Assembly (NCBI RefSeq): GCF_000494755.1 | Contig: NC_022657.1 | Coordinates: forward strand, 6,238,001-6,302,000 | Direction: 5' to 3' | From: Amorphoplanes friuliensis DSM 7358 | Lineage (GTDB): Bacteria; Actinomycetota; Actinomycetes; Mycobacteriales; Micromonosporaceae | Length of the DNA: 64,000 nt | Shown: positions 25,107 through 33,566 of the stretch, one piece after another | How positions within the stretch are numbered: position 1 is the first letter of the stretch | Layout: each line of letters begins with the position of its first letter | The notes under the pieces: generated by a model | What the model saw: only the letters and a program-made list of their open reading frames with translations | The model's database searches: none | What the model was told of the DNA's origin: nothing | Made by a program: the position numbers and the translations under genes

Positions 25107-25484
25107 GTGGCCTGGAGCACCCGTGAACTTGCCGAGCTCACCGGCACGACCGTGAACACCATCAGGCACTACCACCGGCTGGGCCTGCTCGACGAGCCGA
25201 AGCGCTCGTCCAACGGCTACAAGCAGTACGGGGACGAGGAACTCGACCGTCTGGTGCGCATCCGGCGGCTGGTCGAGCTGGGCGTACCGCTGGCCCGCAT
25301 CGGCGAGGCCGGCACGGACGGGACCCTGCCCCCGGAGACGCTGCGGCAGGTCGACGCCGACCTCGCGGCCAACATCGAACGCCTGGCCCGGGCCCGCTCC
25401 GACATCGCCGCCATCCTGCGCGACGGTGCACCGGCCGCGGCCGTCGCCTCCCGCCTGTGCGCGGCCGGCAGCCAGGCGTCATAA
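25107..25484 (+). CDS. MerR-family regulator, short form
   Basis: 125 residues from GTG 25107 (GAGGAGACGACC upstream). The winged HTH and dimerisation helix are complete: STRELAELTGTTVNTIRHYH, LLDEPKRSSNGYKQYGDEEL, then a coiled coil ending in ARSDIAAILRDGAPAA. The protein stops where its close relative at 34992-35750 continues for another 125 residues, so it lacks an effector domain. It may be a naturally short DNA binder or a truncated copy. Its 3' end overlaps ltrA by 6 bp, convergently. Confidence 0.88.
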   Translation: MAWSTRELAELTGTTVNTIRHYHRLGLLDEPKRSSNGYKQYGDEELDRLVRIRRLVELGVPLARIGEAGTDGTLPPETLRQVDADLAANIERLARARSDIAAILRDGAPAAAVASRLCAAGSQAS

Positions 25485-26678
25485 CAGCGATGTCGCCTGC
25501 GGGGCCTCCGCGGCCGGGACGCCGCGGCGGCTGCCGGCCACGGTCACCACGACCAGCATCGCGAGCAGCACGGCGATCACCGTGACCGGAGCGGGTCCGA
25601 GCGGTGCCAGCAAAACCAGCACAGAGCTGATCGGGTACGCGGCCAGCCGCGCACCGGTCTGCACCGGCCGCACGTGCAGCAGCCAGACGGCGAGCAGGAA
25701 GACCACGACCGGCACCGCGACCGCGTATCCGGCCACCACACCGGAGATGTGTGCGTGGTGGGTGGTGTGATCCACGACGACCCCGAGACCCGCGCCGACG
25801 GCCGCTGCCGCACCGAGGATCAGGTAGTGCCCGTACCCCCACACGAGCGCGGTCCGCTGGGTGCTCAGCAGGCGATGGGCGGACCGCTCGAAGTACAGCG
25901 ACCACAGCGCGAACACGATCACCAGGCCGGACGCGGCCACGACAACCAGGTCGGGCAGGTACTTGCCCTCGTCCAGTCCGGTCTTGACGGCGATCGTCGT
26001 CGCCGCGACCGCCTCGCCCAGCATGATGATGGTGAACAGCCCGTACCGCTCGGTGATGTGGTGCGGGTGGTAGGTGGTCGGCCCGCCCGGTGCGTACTCG
26101 GCGAGCGCCGGGACCAGCAGCTCGGCCAGCGCCAGCAGCAGGAACAGCGGCACCGACCAGGACTCCGGCACAGTCAGCCAGACCAACCAGAGCGCCTGCG
26201 TGACGCTGATGCCCACCGCGTACCGGAGGGCGACCTTGCGGTGGTCCGGATCGCTGCGGGCGGCCCGCAGCCATTGGGCCACCAGGGCGAGCCGCATGAT
26301 GACAAAACCGAGAACGATGGCGGTGAAGGTCCCGTCCTCGAAGGCCGTCTCGACACCGGCGGCGAGCACCAGGACGCCGGCGATCTGCACCAGCGTGGTG
26401 ATCCGGTAGACGTCGTCGTCGGTGTCGTAGGCGGAGGCGAACCAGGTGAAGTTCACCCAGGCCCACCAGATCGCGAAGAACACCATCAGGTACGTGCCGA
26501 CGCCCTCCGCGATGTGGTTCTCGGAGATGGCGTGGTGCAGCGGCAACGCGGCCTGCGCGACGGCGACGACAAAACAGAGGTCGAAGAAGAGCTCCAGCGG
26601 CGTCGCCGCGCGGTGCGCCTCCGTCGCCGACCGCGCCTGCATCGGGGTGTGCCAGCTGCGGTGCCGCTGCCCACTCAT
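25479..26678 (-). CDS. ltrA: Low temperature requirement protein A (LtrA)-like membrane protein
   Basis: 399 residues with about ten membrane helices. The N-terminal family signature TPLELFFDLCFVVAVAQAA and AIWWAWVNFTWFASAYDTDD are typical of LtrA proteins; conserved charged residues in FTIIMLGEAVAATTIAVK follow. The family was named from a Listeria cold-growth gene; its biochemical role is not established. It ends a leftward run of genes, 18 bp after the hydrolase gene at 26697-27401. Confidence 0.9.
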   Translation of the reverse strand: MSGQRHRSWHTPMQARSATEAHRAATPLELFFDLCFVVAVAQAALPLHHAISENHIAEGVGTYLMVFFAIWWAWVNFTWFASAYDTDDDVYRITTLVQIAGVLVLAAGVETAFEDGTFTAIVLGFVIMRLALVAQWLRAARSDPDHRKVALRYAVGISVTQALWLVWLTVPESWSVPLFLLLALAELLVPALAEYAPGGPTTYHPHHITERYGLFTIIMLGEAVAATTIAVKTGLDEGKYLPDLVVVAASGLVIVFALWSLYFERSAHRLLSTQRTALVWGYGHYLILGAAAAVGAGLGVVVDHTTHHAHISGVVAGYAVAVPVVVFLLAVWLLHVRPVQTGARLAAYPISSVLVLLAPLGPAPVTVIAVLLAMLVVVTVAGSRRGVPAAEAPQATSLL

Positions 26679-26696
26679 GTCTGTTCCCTTCGGACG

Positions 26697-27401
26697 TCAG
26701 GCGTTCGAGGTGGCGGCGGCGAGGATGACCCCGGCCACCGCTGCGGGCTCCGAGGCGGGGATCGCGTGCGACGCACCGGGCAGTTCCACGCCGAGGTGGG
26801 AGCTCGCGCGCTCGGCCATGAAGCGGTGCGCCTCGAGCGGGATGTTGCGGTCGAGCTCCGGGTAGACGAACCAGGACGGCACGGTCCTCCAGGCCGGTTC
26901 GCCCGAGCCCTCGTTCAGCGCCGTGGTGTTCAGCGGGCGCTGCACGGCCGCGTCGATCACGGCCTGCTCGGCCGGGACATCGGCGGCGAACTGCTGATGG
27001 AACTTCGCCTGCTCGATGTACAGGTCGACCGTTCCGTCGGCCAGGGGCACCTCGTGGACGGTCTCGCCGAGGGTGCTGCCGGGGAACTTGCCGGACAGCT
27101 CGCCGATGCTCTCGCCGGCTTCGGGTGCGAAGGCGGCGACGAAGACCAGCGCCTTGACGTTCTCGTGGCCGACGGCGGCGTTGGAGATGACCGCCCCGCC
27201 GTAGGAGTGACCGACAAGCACGACCGGCCCTTCGATCGTGGCCAGGAGGCTGGAGACCACAGCGGCGTCCCCGGACAGGCTGCGCAACGGGTTGGGCGCG
27301 GCGACAACCGGGTAGCCGTCGGTGTGCAAACGCTGGATCACGCCGCTCCAGCTGGCCGACTCGGCGAAGGCGCCGTGGACCAGGACGATGGTGGGTTTCA
27401 T
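26697..27401 (-). CDS. Alpha/beta hydrolase (esterase-like)
   Basis: 234 residues from ATG 27401 (AGGAAAGG upstream). Compact fold: PTIVLVHGAFAESASW near the N-terminus supplies the oxyanion hole, GHSYGG the nucleophile Ser, LDRNIP the acid region and GASHAIP the His. It resembles small plant-like salicylate-esterase or hydroxynitrile-lyase-type hydrolases in actinomycetes. A close relative lies at 53036-53770. It follows the MarR gene after a 95-bp gap containing a hairpin. Confidence 0.9.
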   Translation of the reverse strand: MKPTIVLVHGAFAESASWSGVIQRLHTDGYPVVAAPNPLRSLSGDAAVVSSLLATIEGPVVLVGHSYGGAVISNAAVGHENVKALVFVAAFAPEAGESIGELSGKFPGSTLGETVHEVPLADGTVDLYIEQAKFHQQFAADVPAEQAVIDAAVQRPLNTTALNEGSGEPAWRTVPSWFVYPELDRNIPLEAHRFMAERASSHLGVELPGASHAIPASEPAAVAGVILAAATSNA

Positions 27402-27450
27402 GGCTGTTCCTTTCCTCGGTGGTGAACATGTGGGCAGCACGCAGTGACCC

Positions 27451-27469
27451 CGGCGTCCACAGGACGCCG
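27451..27469. terminator. Hairpin in the MarR-hydrolase gap
   Basis: CGGCGTCC, ACA, GGACGCCG: perfect 8-bp arms with a 3-nt loop. No U-tract. It could reduce read-through from the MarR gene into the hydrolase gene. Confidence 0.4.
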
Positions 27470-27496
27470 CGGTGATGCACTGCGGGTAAGACAGCC

Positions 27497-27970
27497 TCAG
27501 TCGGCGGGCTGGTCGAGCATCTCGACCAGGCGGGCGCTGATCTTGCCCAGCGCGGCGACGTCGGACGCGCTCAGGCTGTCGAACAGCACGTCGCGGATCT
27601 CCGTGCGCTGGGTGCGCAGGACGCGCACCACGAGTTTCCGGCCTTGCGGGGTCAGGGTGGCCTCGTAGGCCCGTCGACCCGTCGGTACGCGCCCGCGGGT
27701 GACCAGTCCTTCACGTTCCAGAACGGCGATCGTGTGGCTGACGCGGCTGAGCGAGTAACACAGCATCCCGGCGATCGTCTTCAGGCCGAGCGTCTGATTC
27801 TCCGCCTCGTTGAGCAGGACCAGCAGCTTGAAGTGCCCGTGGGCGATGTTGCCGTCGCGCTGCGACTGCCGTTCCAGCGCGACCTCGAGCAGATGGCCGG
27901 CCAGCACCAGGTCGTGCCACACGGCGGCCCGGTCGGGGTTGTCGTCCTGGTGCGTCGTCACCGTTCCCAT
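27497..27970 (-). CDS. MarR-family regulator
   Basis: 157 residues. The winged HTH has HGHFKLLVLLNEAENQTLGL, MLCYSLSRVSHTIAVLEREG and wing RGRVPTGRRAYEATLTPQGR. N- and C-terminal helices form the dimer. It is third in a run behind MoaF-like and SnoaL-like genes. The tandem palindromes at 28709-28750, ahead of the run, fit MarR binding, so it is probably an autoregulating repressor released by a phenolic or similar ligand (inference). Confidence 0.92.
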   Translation of the reverse strand: MGTVTTHQDDNPDRAAVWHDLVLAGHLLEVALERQSQRDGNIAHGHFKLLVLLNEAENQTLGLKTIAGMLCYSLSRVSHTIAVLEREGLVTRGRVPTGRRAYEATLTPQGRKLVVRVLRTQRTEIRDVLFDSLSASDVAALGKISARLVEMLDQPAD

Positions 27971-27977
27971 TCTGCGC

Positions 27978-28373
27978 CTACACCATGGCGTTGCCGTTCA
28001 CGGAGGCTTCGGCGGCGACGAGGTTCTGCACGACGTCCCAGTGCTCGACGATGCGGCCGTTCTCCAGCCGGAAGATGTCGACGATGACCACCGGGTCCGG
28101 CGCCCAGCCGTGCACGATGCTGTGGGTGAAGACCAGATCGCCCTGAGCGGCGACCCGCTGCGGCTGCCACGAGAAGCCTTCCAGCCCCGGGACGACCTGG
28201 CGCAGCGTGTCCAGGCCACTGGGCATCTGCGGGCTGTGCTGGACGTACGGTTCGGCCCAGTAACGGTCGATCGCGGTCAGGTCCTTGTCGGCGAACAGCT
28301 CCCGCATCGCGGTGAGCACGATCGCGGTGTTCCGCTCGGCCTGGTCGGCCGGCACGGCAGGTTGCTGAGTCAT
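27978..28373 (-). CDS. SnoaL-like/NTF2-fold protein
   Basis: 131 residues from ATG 28373 with GGAAG upstream. AMRELFADKDLTAIDRYWAE, YVQHSPQMPSGLDTLRQVV and VDIFRLENGRIVEHWDVVQN are the hallmark of the SnoaL-like polyketide cyclase/ester hydrolase family. Members catalyse ring closures, isomerisations or serve as binding proteins. The His in HW and in YVQHSP fit the usual pocket residues. It lies 2 bp from the MoaF-like gene and 7 bp from the MarR gene. Confidence 0.88.
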   Translation of the reverse strand: MTQQPAVPADQAERNTAIVLTAMRELFADKDLTAIDRYWAEPYVQHSPQMPSGLDTLRQVVPGLEGFSWQPQRVAAQGDLVFTHSIVHGWAPDPVVIVDIFRLENGRIVEHWDVVQNLVAAEASVNGNAMV

Positions 28374-28375
28374 GG

Positions 28376-28687
28376 TCAGGCTTCCTTGATCGTTCCGACG
28401 AAGTGGTGGAGTGTGCCGTCGACGGTCACGTTGGAATAGAGCTTGCCGTTCTCGAAGTCCTCCAGGTGGGTCACCGTCGCCCCGCTGGCCTCGGTCCACG
28501 AGTTCAGAAAGACACCCTCGCGGATCTCCTGCAGATTCAGCGCCACCGTCTCGGCATGACCGTCGGGGGCCAGACCCGCGCCCTGCACCACGACGAAGCT
28601 GCCCTGCGTCGGCGAGTCGAAAGTGAACCGCACCAGCAGATCGCCGAGGTCGAAGCGGTAGCTCCGGCCTGTCAACTGCGTGATCAT
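28376..28687 (-). CDS. MoaF-related small protein
   Basis: 103 residues from ATG 28687 with GGGAGG upstream. An all-beta, lipocalin-like pattern (YRFDLGDLLVRFTFDSPTQG, then LNLQEIREGVFLNSWTEASG, then VTHLEDFENGKLYSNVTVDG) resembles MoaF-type domains. MoaF was linked to monoamine oxidation genes; the function of these small relatives is not established. First gene of the MarR operon, directly downstream of tandem operators. Confidence 0.8.
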   Translation of the reverse strand: MITQLTGRSYRFDLGDLLVRFTFDSPTQGSFVVVQGAGLAPDGHAETVALNLQEIREGVFLNSWTEASGATVTHLEDFENGKLYSNVTVDGTLHHFVGTIKEA

Positions 28688-28708
28688 CGCCTGTCCTCCC
28701 TTGTCTCT

Positions 28709-28750
28709 GAGTTGAACTCTCAACTCAGCTTTGAGTTGAAGTCTCAACTC
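28709..28750. promoter_or_regulatory. Tandem MarR-type operators
   Basis: Two copies of GAGTTGA, 4 nt, TCAACTC lie at 28709-28726 and 28733-28750, start to start 24 bp. They stand 22-63 bp before ATG 28687 on the minus strand. TTGA..TCAA palindromes are typical MarR sites. Binding would cover the promoter of the MoaF-SnoaL-MarR run. Confidence 0.75.
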
Positions 28751-28788
28751 AGGCGGTTCTTTCCGCAAGTACCTGGGACGTAGTTCAC

Positions 28789-30417
28789 TCACGCCACGGA
28801 GCAGGTGGGCATCTCCGCCGGCAGCTTCAGGTCGATGAGGTAGTCCGCGGCGATGGTGTCGACACACGTGTTCGTTCCGGCGGAGACGACGGTGTGCCCC
28901 TCGCCCTTGACGGTCAGCAGAGCGCTGCCGAGCTTGCCGGCGAGACTGATGGCGCCCTCGTGCGGAGTGGTGGGGTCGCCGGTGATCGAGATGACCAGCG
29001 TGCCCGGCAGGTCCTTGACGTTCTGCGCGTACGGGATGCCGAGCGTCGGTGGCGCCGGCCAGAACTCGCAGGCGTCACGGGCACCCGCCGCGGGGTCTCC
29101 GCCGGGATTCATGAACGGTGCGACCTCGTAGGCCTGGGCGCGCAGCCGGGTGGCGTCCTGCGGAGTAAGCCGTTGCTCGTCCATGCAGTTGATCGCGAAC
29201 GCGGCCTCGGTGAAGTTCGGGTTGACCACGGTTTTGGGGTCGCCGCCGGCCAGGTCGAACGTGAGCTCGAGCAACGTGTCGCCGCGCCCTTGCCGCAGCT
29301 GGGTGAGACCGCTGATGATGGTCGGCCACTTGTCCGGGCTGTACAGGCCGGCCATGACCCCGGCAACCGCGGTGTCGAAGTCGAGCTTCTGATCGAGCGC
29401 AGGCACGGGCTTGTCACGCAACGGCCGGACAATCGACTGGAACACCGATGTCGCCGCCTTTGCGTCCATCCCCAGTGGACACTTGGCTGCCTTTGCGCAC
29501 GAGGCAGCCATCGCCTCGAAGGCGGCCTGGAAACCCCCGTACGCCGAGAGGCGCCGCTCGATCGTGCCGAGGTTCGGGTCGAACGCGCCGTCGAGGACCA
29601 TCGCGCGTACCCGCTGCGGGAACTGCTCGGCATACACCGCTCCCAGCCGGGTGCCGTAGCTCTGGCCCAGGTACGTCAGCTTCTCCTCGCCCAGCGCGGA
29701 CCGCAGCACGTCCAGGTCGCGGGCGGTCGTGCGCGTACCCATCTGGGTGAGGCCCTCGGCGCCGCCCGATCCCTGGGCACAGCGATCGAGCACCGCGCGG
29801 GTGTCCGCCTCCGTCAGCGAGCTGGTCATGGTCATCGACGGGAAGACCTTGTCGCCCCGGGTCGTGCCGCCCTCGGTGTAACAGTCGGCTGCAGGCTTGG
29901 TCGCGCCGACACCACGAGGGTCGAAGCCGATGACGTCGAACCGTTCGGTGATGCGGCTCTTCGTCAGCTGAGCCCCGACACCCAGCGCCCCGAGGAGGCC
30001 GGCGCCGCCGGGACCGCCGGGGTTGAACACCAGTGAACCCTGCGCCTGCCCGCGAGCGGCGAAGCGCAGGACCGCAACGGTGGTGGTGGCGCCCTGGGGT
30101 TTGTCGTAGTTCAACGGCACGGTCAGCCACGCACACTGCGCCGGAGCCTTGGCGAGGATCTCCGTCTCACGCGGGCTGGTGGCGAAGTCGGTACATCCTT
30201 GCCACTCCAGCTTCTGCGTGGAGAAGCGCTGCAGCGCGCCGGGATCGGGATCGGGATCGTCGCCGGTCGTGCACGCCGCGATCGACACTCCGCCGGCCAC
30301 GAGAGTGACAACCGCGAGGCCGAGTCGCCGCAGGATACGGCGGCCGGTGTCGGGAACGGACGTACTGCGGTTCGTTCGGATCACGGCTGTGGACTTCCGG
30401 CTCGGGCCTCCGCTCAT
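28789..30417 (-). CDS. TAP-like alpha/beta hydrolase lipoprotein
   Basis: 542 residues from ATG 30417. A long basic start precedes a hydrophobic stretch with lipobox VSIAAC (Cys near residue 49), so it is a surface lipoprotein. The hydrolase has FNPGGPGGAG, FDPRGVGATKP, nucleophile Ser in GQSYGTRLG, a TAP-like C-terminal lid and catalytic acid in SITGDPTTP and His in GEGHTVV. Relatives act as tripeptidyl aminopeptidases or esterases. It is divergent from the ABC operon at 30569 across mirrored promoters. The RBS is weak, so the start could differ. Confidence 0.9.
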   Translation of the reverse strand: MSGGPSRKSTAVIRTNRSTSVPDTGRRILRRLGLAVVTLVAGGVSIAACTTGDDPDPDPGALQRFSTQKLEWQGCTDFATSPRETEILAKAPAQCAWLTVPLNYDKPQGATTTVAVLRFAARGQAQGSLVFNPGGPGGAGLLGALGVGAQLTKSRITERFDVIGFDPRGVGATKPAADCYTEGGTTRGDKVFPSMTMTSSLTEADTRAVLDRCAQGSGGAEGLTQMGTRTTARDLDVLRSALGEEKLTYLGQSYGTRLGAVYAEQFPQRVRAMVLDGAFDPNLGTIERRLSAYGGFQAAFEAMAASCAKAAKCPLGMDAKAATSVFQSIVRPLRDKPVPALDQKLDFDTAVAGVMAGLYSPDKWPTIISGLTQLRQGRGDTLLELTFDLAGGDPKTVVNPNFTEAAFAINCMDEQRLTPQDATRLRAQAYEVAPFMNPGGDPAAGARDACEFWPAPPTLGIPYAQNVKDLPGTLVISITGDPTTPHEGAISLAGKLGSALLTVKGEGHTVVSAGTNTCVDTIAADYLIDLKLPAEMPTCSVA

Positions 30418-30440
30418 CGGAGGTTGCCGGTCGAGCGAAC

Positions 30441-30514
30441 ACCGTGTCGTCGGAACACAGTCAAGCCTGGTGAGCTTCACAACTCCTGCCTTGACTGTGT
30501 TCCCGGAACACGGT
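30441..30514. promoter_or_regulatory. Mirrored divergent promoters in a 25-bp inverted repeat
   Basis: Arms 30441-30465 and 30490-30514 are inverted copies with about four mismatches and a 24-bp loop; the innermost 14 bp (GGAACACAGTCAAG) are perfect. Each arm carries a TTGACT -35 box pointing outwards (30491-30496 on plus, 30459-30464 on minus) and a GTGT-ACAC element in the spacer, the plus copy being the perfect palindrome GTGTTCCCGGAACAC (30497-30511). A repressor here would switch both directions together. Confidence 0.65.
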
Positions 30515-30568
30515 CTGCACTGGTGCACGCCGGATCAACGACGACCGTTCAGCGGAGGCAGGACCGAC

Positions 30569-31471
30569 ATGGGGCAACCCGTCATCGAAGTGGACCGACT
30601 GAATGTCTCGTACGGTGATTTCCAGGCCGTCAAGGAGCTGAGCATCCAGGTCGAGCAAGGTGAGCTGTACGCCCTGCTCGGCACCAACGGGGCCGGCAAG
30701 ACCTCGGCGCTGGAAGTCATCGAGGGGCATCGCAAGGCGTCCTCGGGCACCGTGCGTGTCTTCGGGGAGAGTCCGGCGGACCGCCGGGCGGTGCGGCCCC
30801 GGATGGGGATCATGTTGCAGGAGAGCGGGTTCTCCGCCGACCTCACCGCCGAGGAGTCCGTCCGGCTGGTCGGCCGGCTGTCGGGCCGCTCCGATTCGGT
30901 CGACCGTGTCCTGGGCATCGTCGACCTCACGCGCAAGGCCGCGACCAGGGTCGGTCAGCTCTCCGGCGGCGAGAAGAGGCGGCTCGACTTCGCCACCGCC
31001 GTCTACGGGCGACCGGAGCTGATCTTCCTGGACGAGCCCACCACGGGGCTGGACATCCAGTCCCGGGACGCCCTGTGGGAGGCCGTGGAGGAACTGCGCG
31101 GCAACGGGTCGACCGTCGTCCTGACGACGCACTACCTCGAAGAGGCGCAGCAGCACGCCGACCGCATCGGGCTCATGCACCGGGGCACGCTGCGCACCCA
31201 GGGAACGGTGCCCGAACTGACCCGGGCGCTGCCGGCGGCGATCGAGTTCTCGCTCTCCCCCGGCGCGCCCGTGCCGCCCCTCGGCGCCGCTCAGCCGGCG
31301 GGCCTGGCCTACCAGATCGAGACGTTCGAACTGCAGGCCGATCTCAAGCGGCTGCTCGACTGGGCGGACCAGCACGACGTCGACCTGCACGGGCTCTCCG
31401 CCGCACCGACCCGGCTGGACGACGTCTTCCGCGCCATCGAGACCGACCCGGTCCCCACCCCGACCCGCTGA
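30569..31471 (+). CDS. ABC transporter ATP-binding subunit
   Basis: 300 residues from ATG 30569, with GGAGG upstream. Walker A GTNGAGKTS, signature LSGGEKRRLDFATAVYG, Walker B LIFLDEPTTGLDIQS and switch His in VLTTHYLEEAQQ. The C-terminal region of about 80 residues is of the exporter (DrrA-like) type. It forms an operon with the permease 10 bp downstream and an oxidoreductase. Exported compound unknown. Confidence 0.94.
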   Translation: MGQPVIEVDRLNVSYGDFQAVKELSIQVEQGELYALLGTNGAGKTSALEVIEGHRKASSGTVRVFGESPADRRAVRPRMGIMLQESGFSADLTAEESVRLVGRLSGRSDSVDRVLGIVDLTRKAATRVGQLSGGEKRRLDFATAVYGRPELIFLDEPTTGLDIQSRDALWEAVEELRGNGSTVVLTTHYLEEAQQHADRIGLMHRGTLRTQGTVPELTRALPAAIEFSLSPGAPVPPLGAAQPAGLAYQIETFELQADLKRLLDWADQHDVDLHGLSAAPTRLDDVFRAIETDPVPTPTR

Positions 31472-31481
31472 AGGCAGAACC

Positions 31482-32201
31482 ATGCTTCCCATCGCGTACA
31501 GCGAATTCGCCCAGATCTTCCGCAACCGCGCCGTGCTCATCTCCAACCTCGTCATGCCGTTGCTGGCCAGCGCGTTTTTCATCTACCAACGCGACTCGTT
31601 CGCTCAGATCGGCAGCCTGGGGTACATCGCCGCGGTCCTCGTCTTCACCGTCGGCGCGTTCAGCCTCTACACCACGGCGGTGACCACCCTGTCCGCCCGT
31701 CGCCAGGACCTGTTCCTCAAGCGGCTGCGGTCCACGGCGGCCGGTGACCCGGCGATCCTGTCCGGCCTGACCCTGCCGGTCGCTCTCACCGCCCTCGTTC
31801 AGGTGGTGGCCATTCTGGTGATCTTCGCGGTGGTCAGCGGCGGCCCCGCCGACGTGGTGCTGCTGGCCGTGGCGATCCTGGCGACCTTCGTCATGATGCT
31901 GGCCCTGGCTCTGGCCACCGCCGGCGTCACCGGCTCGCCCGAGCAGGCCCAGGTCACCACGCTGCCGATCAGCCTGCTGGTCATCGCCGTGGCCAGCTGG
32001 GTCGGCATCACCGGCACGGAGAGCCTCACCCTGCTCAAGCGGCTGCTGCCCGGCGGGTCGGCCACCGAGCTGATCGTGAACACCTGGAACGGCGGTGTGC
32101 CGCTCGCCGAGTCGCTGCCGCTGCTGGCGCCGACGCTCGGCTGGGTCGTCGTGGCGATCGTGCTCGCCCTGCGCCTCTTCCGCTGGGAACCCCGCCGATG
32201 A
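31482..32201 (+). CDS. ABC-2-type permease
   Basis: 239 residues with six membrane helices. The start PIAYSEFAQIFRNRAVLISN and the motif SARRQDLFLKRLRSTAAGDP after helix 2 match ABC-2 permeases with a charged cytoplasmic loop. It partners the ATPase encoded 10 bp upstream. The stop overlaps the ATG of the oxidoreductase gene. Confidence 0.92.
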   Translation: MLPIAYSEFAQIFRNRAVLISNLVMPLLASAFFIYQRDSFAQIGSLGYIAAVLVFTVGAFSLYTTAVTTLSARRQDLFLKRLRSTAAGDPAILSGLTLPVALTALVQVVAILVIFAVVSGGPADVVLLAVAILATFVMMLALALATAGVTGSPEQAQVTTLPISLLVIAVASWVGITGTESLTLLKRLLPGGSATELIVNTWNGGVPLAESLPLLAPTLGWVVVAIVLALRLFRWEPRR

Positions 32202-33193
32202 AGGCCGTCGTGCTCACCCGCTTCGGTGGGGTCGATGCCTTCGAGCTGCGCGACGTCTCCGTACCCAAGGTCGAGCCCCGCCAGGTACGGGTGCGCGTGC
32301 ACGCGACCGCCGTCAACCCGCTCGACTATCAGATCCGTCGCGGCGACTACGCGGATCTGGTGCCGCTTCCGGCGATCATCGGGCACGACGTCTCCGGAGT
32401 GATTGAGGAAGTCGGATCCCACGTGACCGAGTTCCGCGCCGGCGACGCGGTGTACTACACGCCCCTGATCTTCGGCGGCCCCGGCTCGTACGCCGAGCAG
32501 CACGTCGCCGACGTCGAGCTTGTCGGCCGCAAGCCGGAGAACCTCAGTCACCTGGAGGCGGCGAGCCTGACACTCGTCGGCGGAACGGTCTGGGAGTCGC
32601 TGGTGACACGAGCTCAGCTCACCGTGGGCGAGACGATCCTGATCCACGGAGGCTCGGGTGGGGTCGGCACGATCGCGATCCAGATCGCGAGGGCGATCGG
32701 CGCACGGGTGATCACCACCGCCAGAGCCGGCGACCACGAGTTCGTGCACTCGCTCGGAGCGGACGCGGCGATCGACTTCACCTCGACGGATTACGTCGAC
32801 GCCGTGGCCGGGATGACGCAGGGCAAGGGCGTCGACGTCGTCTTCGACACGATCGGCGGCGACACGCTCACCCGGAGCCCGCTGACCCTCGCCGACGCCG
32901 GACGTGTCGTCAGCATCGTCGACATCACACAGCCGCAGAACCTCATCGAGGCGTGGGGCAGGAACGCCGCCTACCACTTCGTCTTCGCCCGGCAGAACCG
33001 GGGAAAGCTCGACGCGCTCACCACGCTCGTCGAGCGCGGCCTCGTGAAGCCGGTCATCGGCGCGACCCTGCCGCTCGCCCGCATGGGCGAGGCCCACGAG
33101 CTCCTGGAGAACAGGCGGTCGTACGCCCTGCGCGGCAAGATCGCGATCGACGTGGCGGGCGAAACCGTTGCCCTTCCACCGCGCCGCCCCTGA
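32198..33193 (+). CDS. Zinc-free quinone oxidoreductase-like MDR protein
   Basis: 331 residues from ATG 32198 (ATGA overlap). MDR fold: GHDVSGVIEEVGSHVTEFRA, Rossmann motif LIHGGSGGVGTIAIQIARAIGA near residue 150, and a final KIAIDVAG strand. No Zn-binding Cys set, so this is the quinone/enoyl reductase branch, reducing quinones or other alkenes with NADPH. Its link with an exporter suggests oxidative or electrophile defence (inference). Confidence 0.92.
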   Translation: MKAVVLTRFGGVDAFELRDVSVPKVEPRQVRVRVHATAVNPLDYQIRRGDYADLVPLPAIIGHDVSGVIEEVGSHVTEFRAGDAVYYTPLIFGGPGSYAEQHVADVELVGRKPENLSHLEAASLTLVGGTVWESLVTRAQLTVGETILIHGGSGGVGTIAIQIARAIGARVITTARAGDHEFVHSLGADAAIDFTSTDYVDAVAGMTQGKGVDVVFDTIGGDTLTRSPLTLADAGRVVSIVDITQPQNLIEAWGRNAAYHFVFARQNRGKLDALTTLVERGLVKPVIGATLPLARMGEAHELLENRRSYALRGKIAIDVAGETVALPPRRP

Positions 33194-33215
33194 CGCGATC
33201 ACCCATGGAGGACAC

Positions 33216-33524
33216 ATGACAATCGAAGTGAACGACGTCCCGGACGCCAAACGGTACGAGGCCCGGGAGAACGGCGAGTCCAAGGTCGCGGGTCTCGCCC
33301 AGTACATCCGCACGACGGAGCTGGTCGCGTTTGTCCACACCGAGGTCTCGCCGGAGTACGAAGGGCGGGGCGTGGGTGCGGCACTGGTCCGCGCGGCCCT
33401 CGACGAGGCACGTACGGCGAACCTGCGGGTGCTGCCCGTCTGCCCCTTCTTCGCGGGATGGATCGCCCGGCACCCCGAGTACCAGGACCTGCTGTACCAG
33501 TCGCGCAGCAAAGTCAATGACTGA
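33216..33524 (+). CDS. GNAT-family acetyltransferase, short (YjdJ/Nat-CG type)
   Basis: 102 residues from ATG 33216; GGAGG lies 4 nt upstream. EVSPEYEGRGVGAALVRAAL is the acetyl-CoA binding motif A, followed by VLPVCPFFAGWIARHPEY typical of the small Acetyltransf_CG family, which lack most of the GNAT N-terminus. The acceptor is unknown. It ends the operon and faces the convergent hydrolase gene across a terminator hairpin. Confidence 0.88.
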   Translation: MTIEVNDVPDAKRYEARENGESKVAGLAQYIRTTELVAFVHTEVSPEYEGRGVGAALVRAALDEARTANLRVLPVCPFFAGWIARHPEYQDLLYQSRSKVND

Positions 33525-33539
33525 ACCGCCGGTCACGGC

Positions 33540-33560
33540 CCGCCCCGATCAGGGGCGGTT
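33540..33560. terminator. Bidirectional terminator hairpin
   Basis: CCGCCCC, GATCA, GGGGCGG (33540-33558), 7-bp arms followed by TTCTT on the plus strand. It lies between two convergent stop codons (33524 and 33567). Confidence 0.6.
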
Positions 33561-33566
33561 CTTCGG

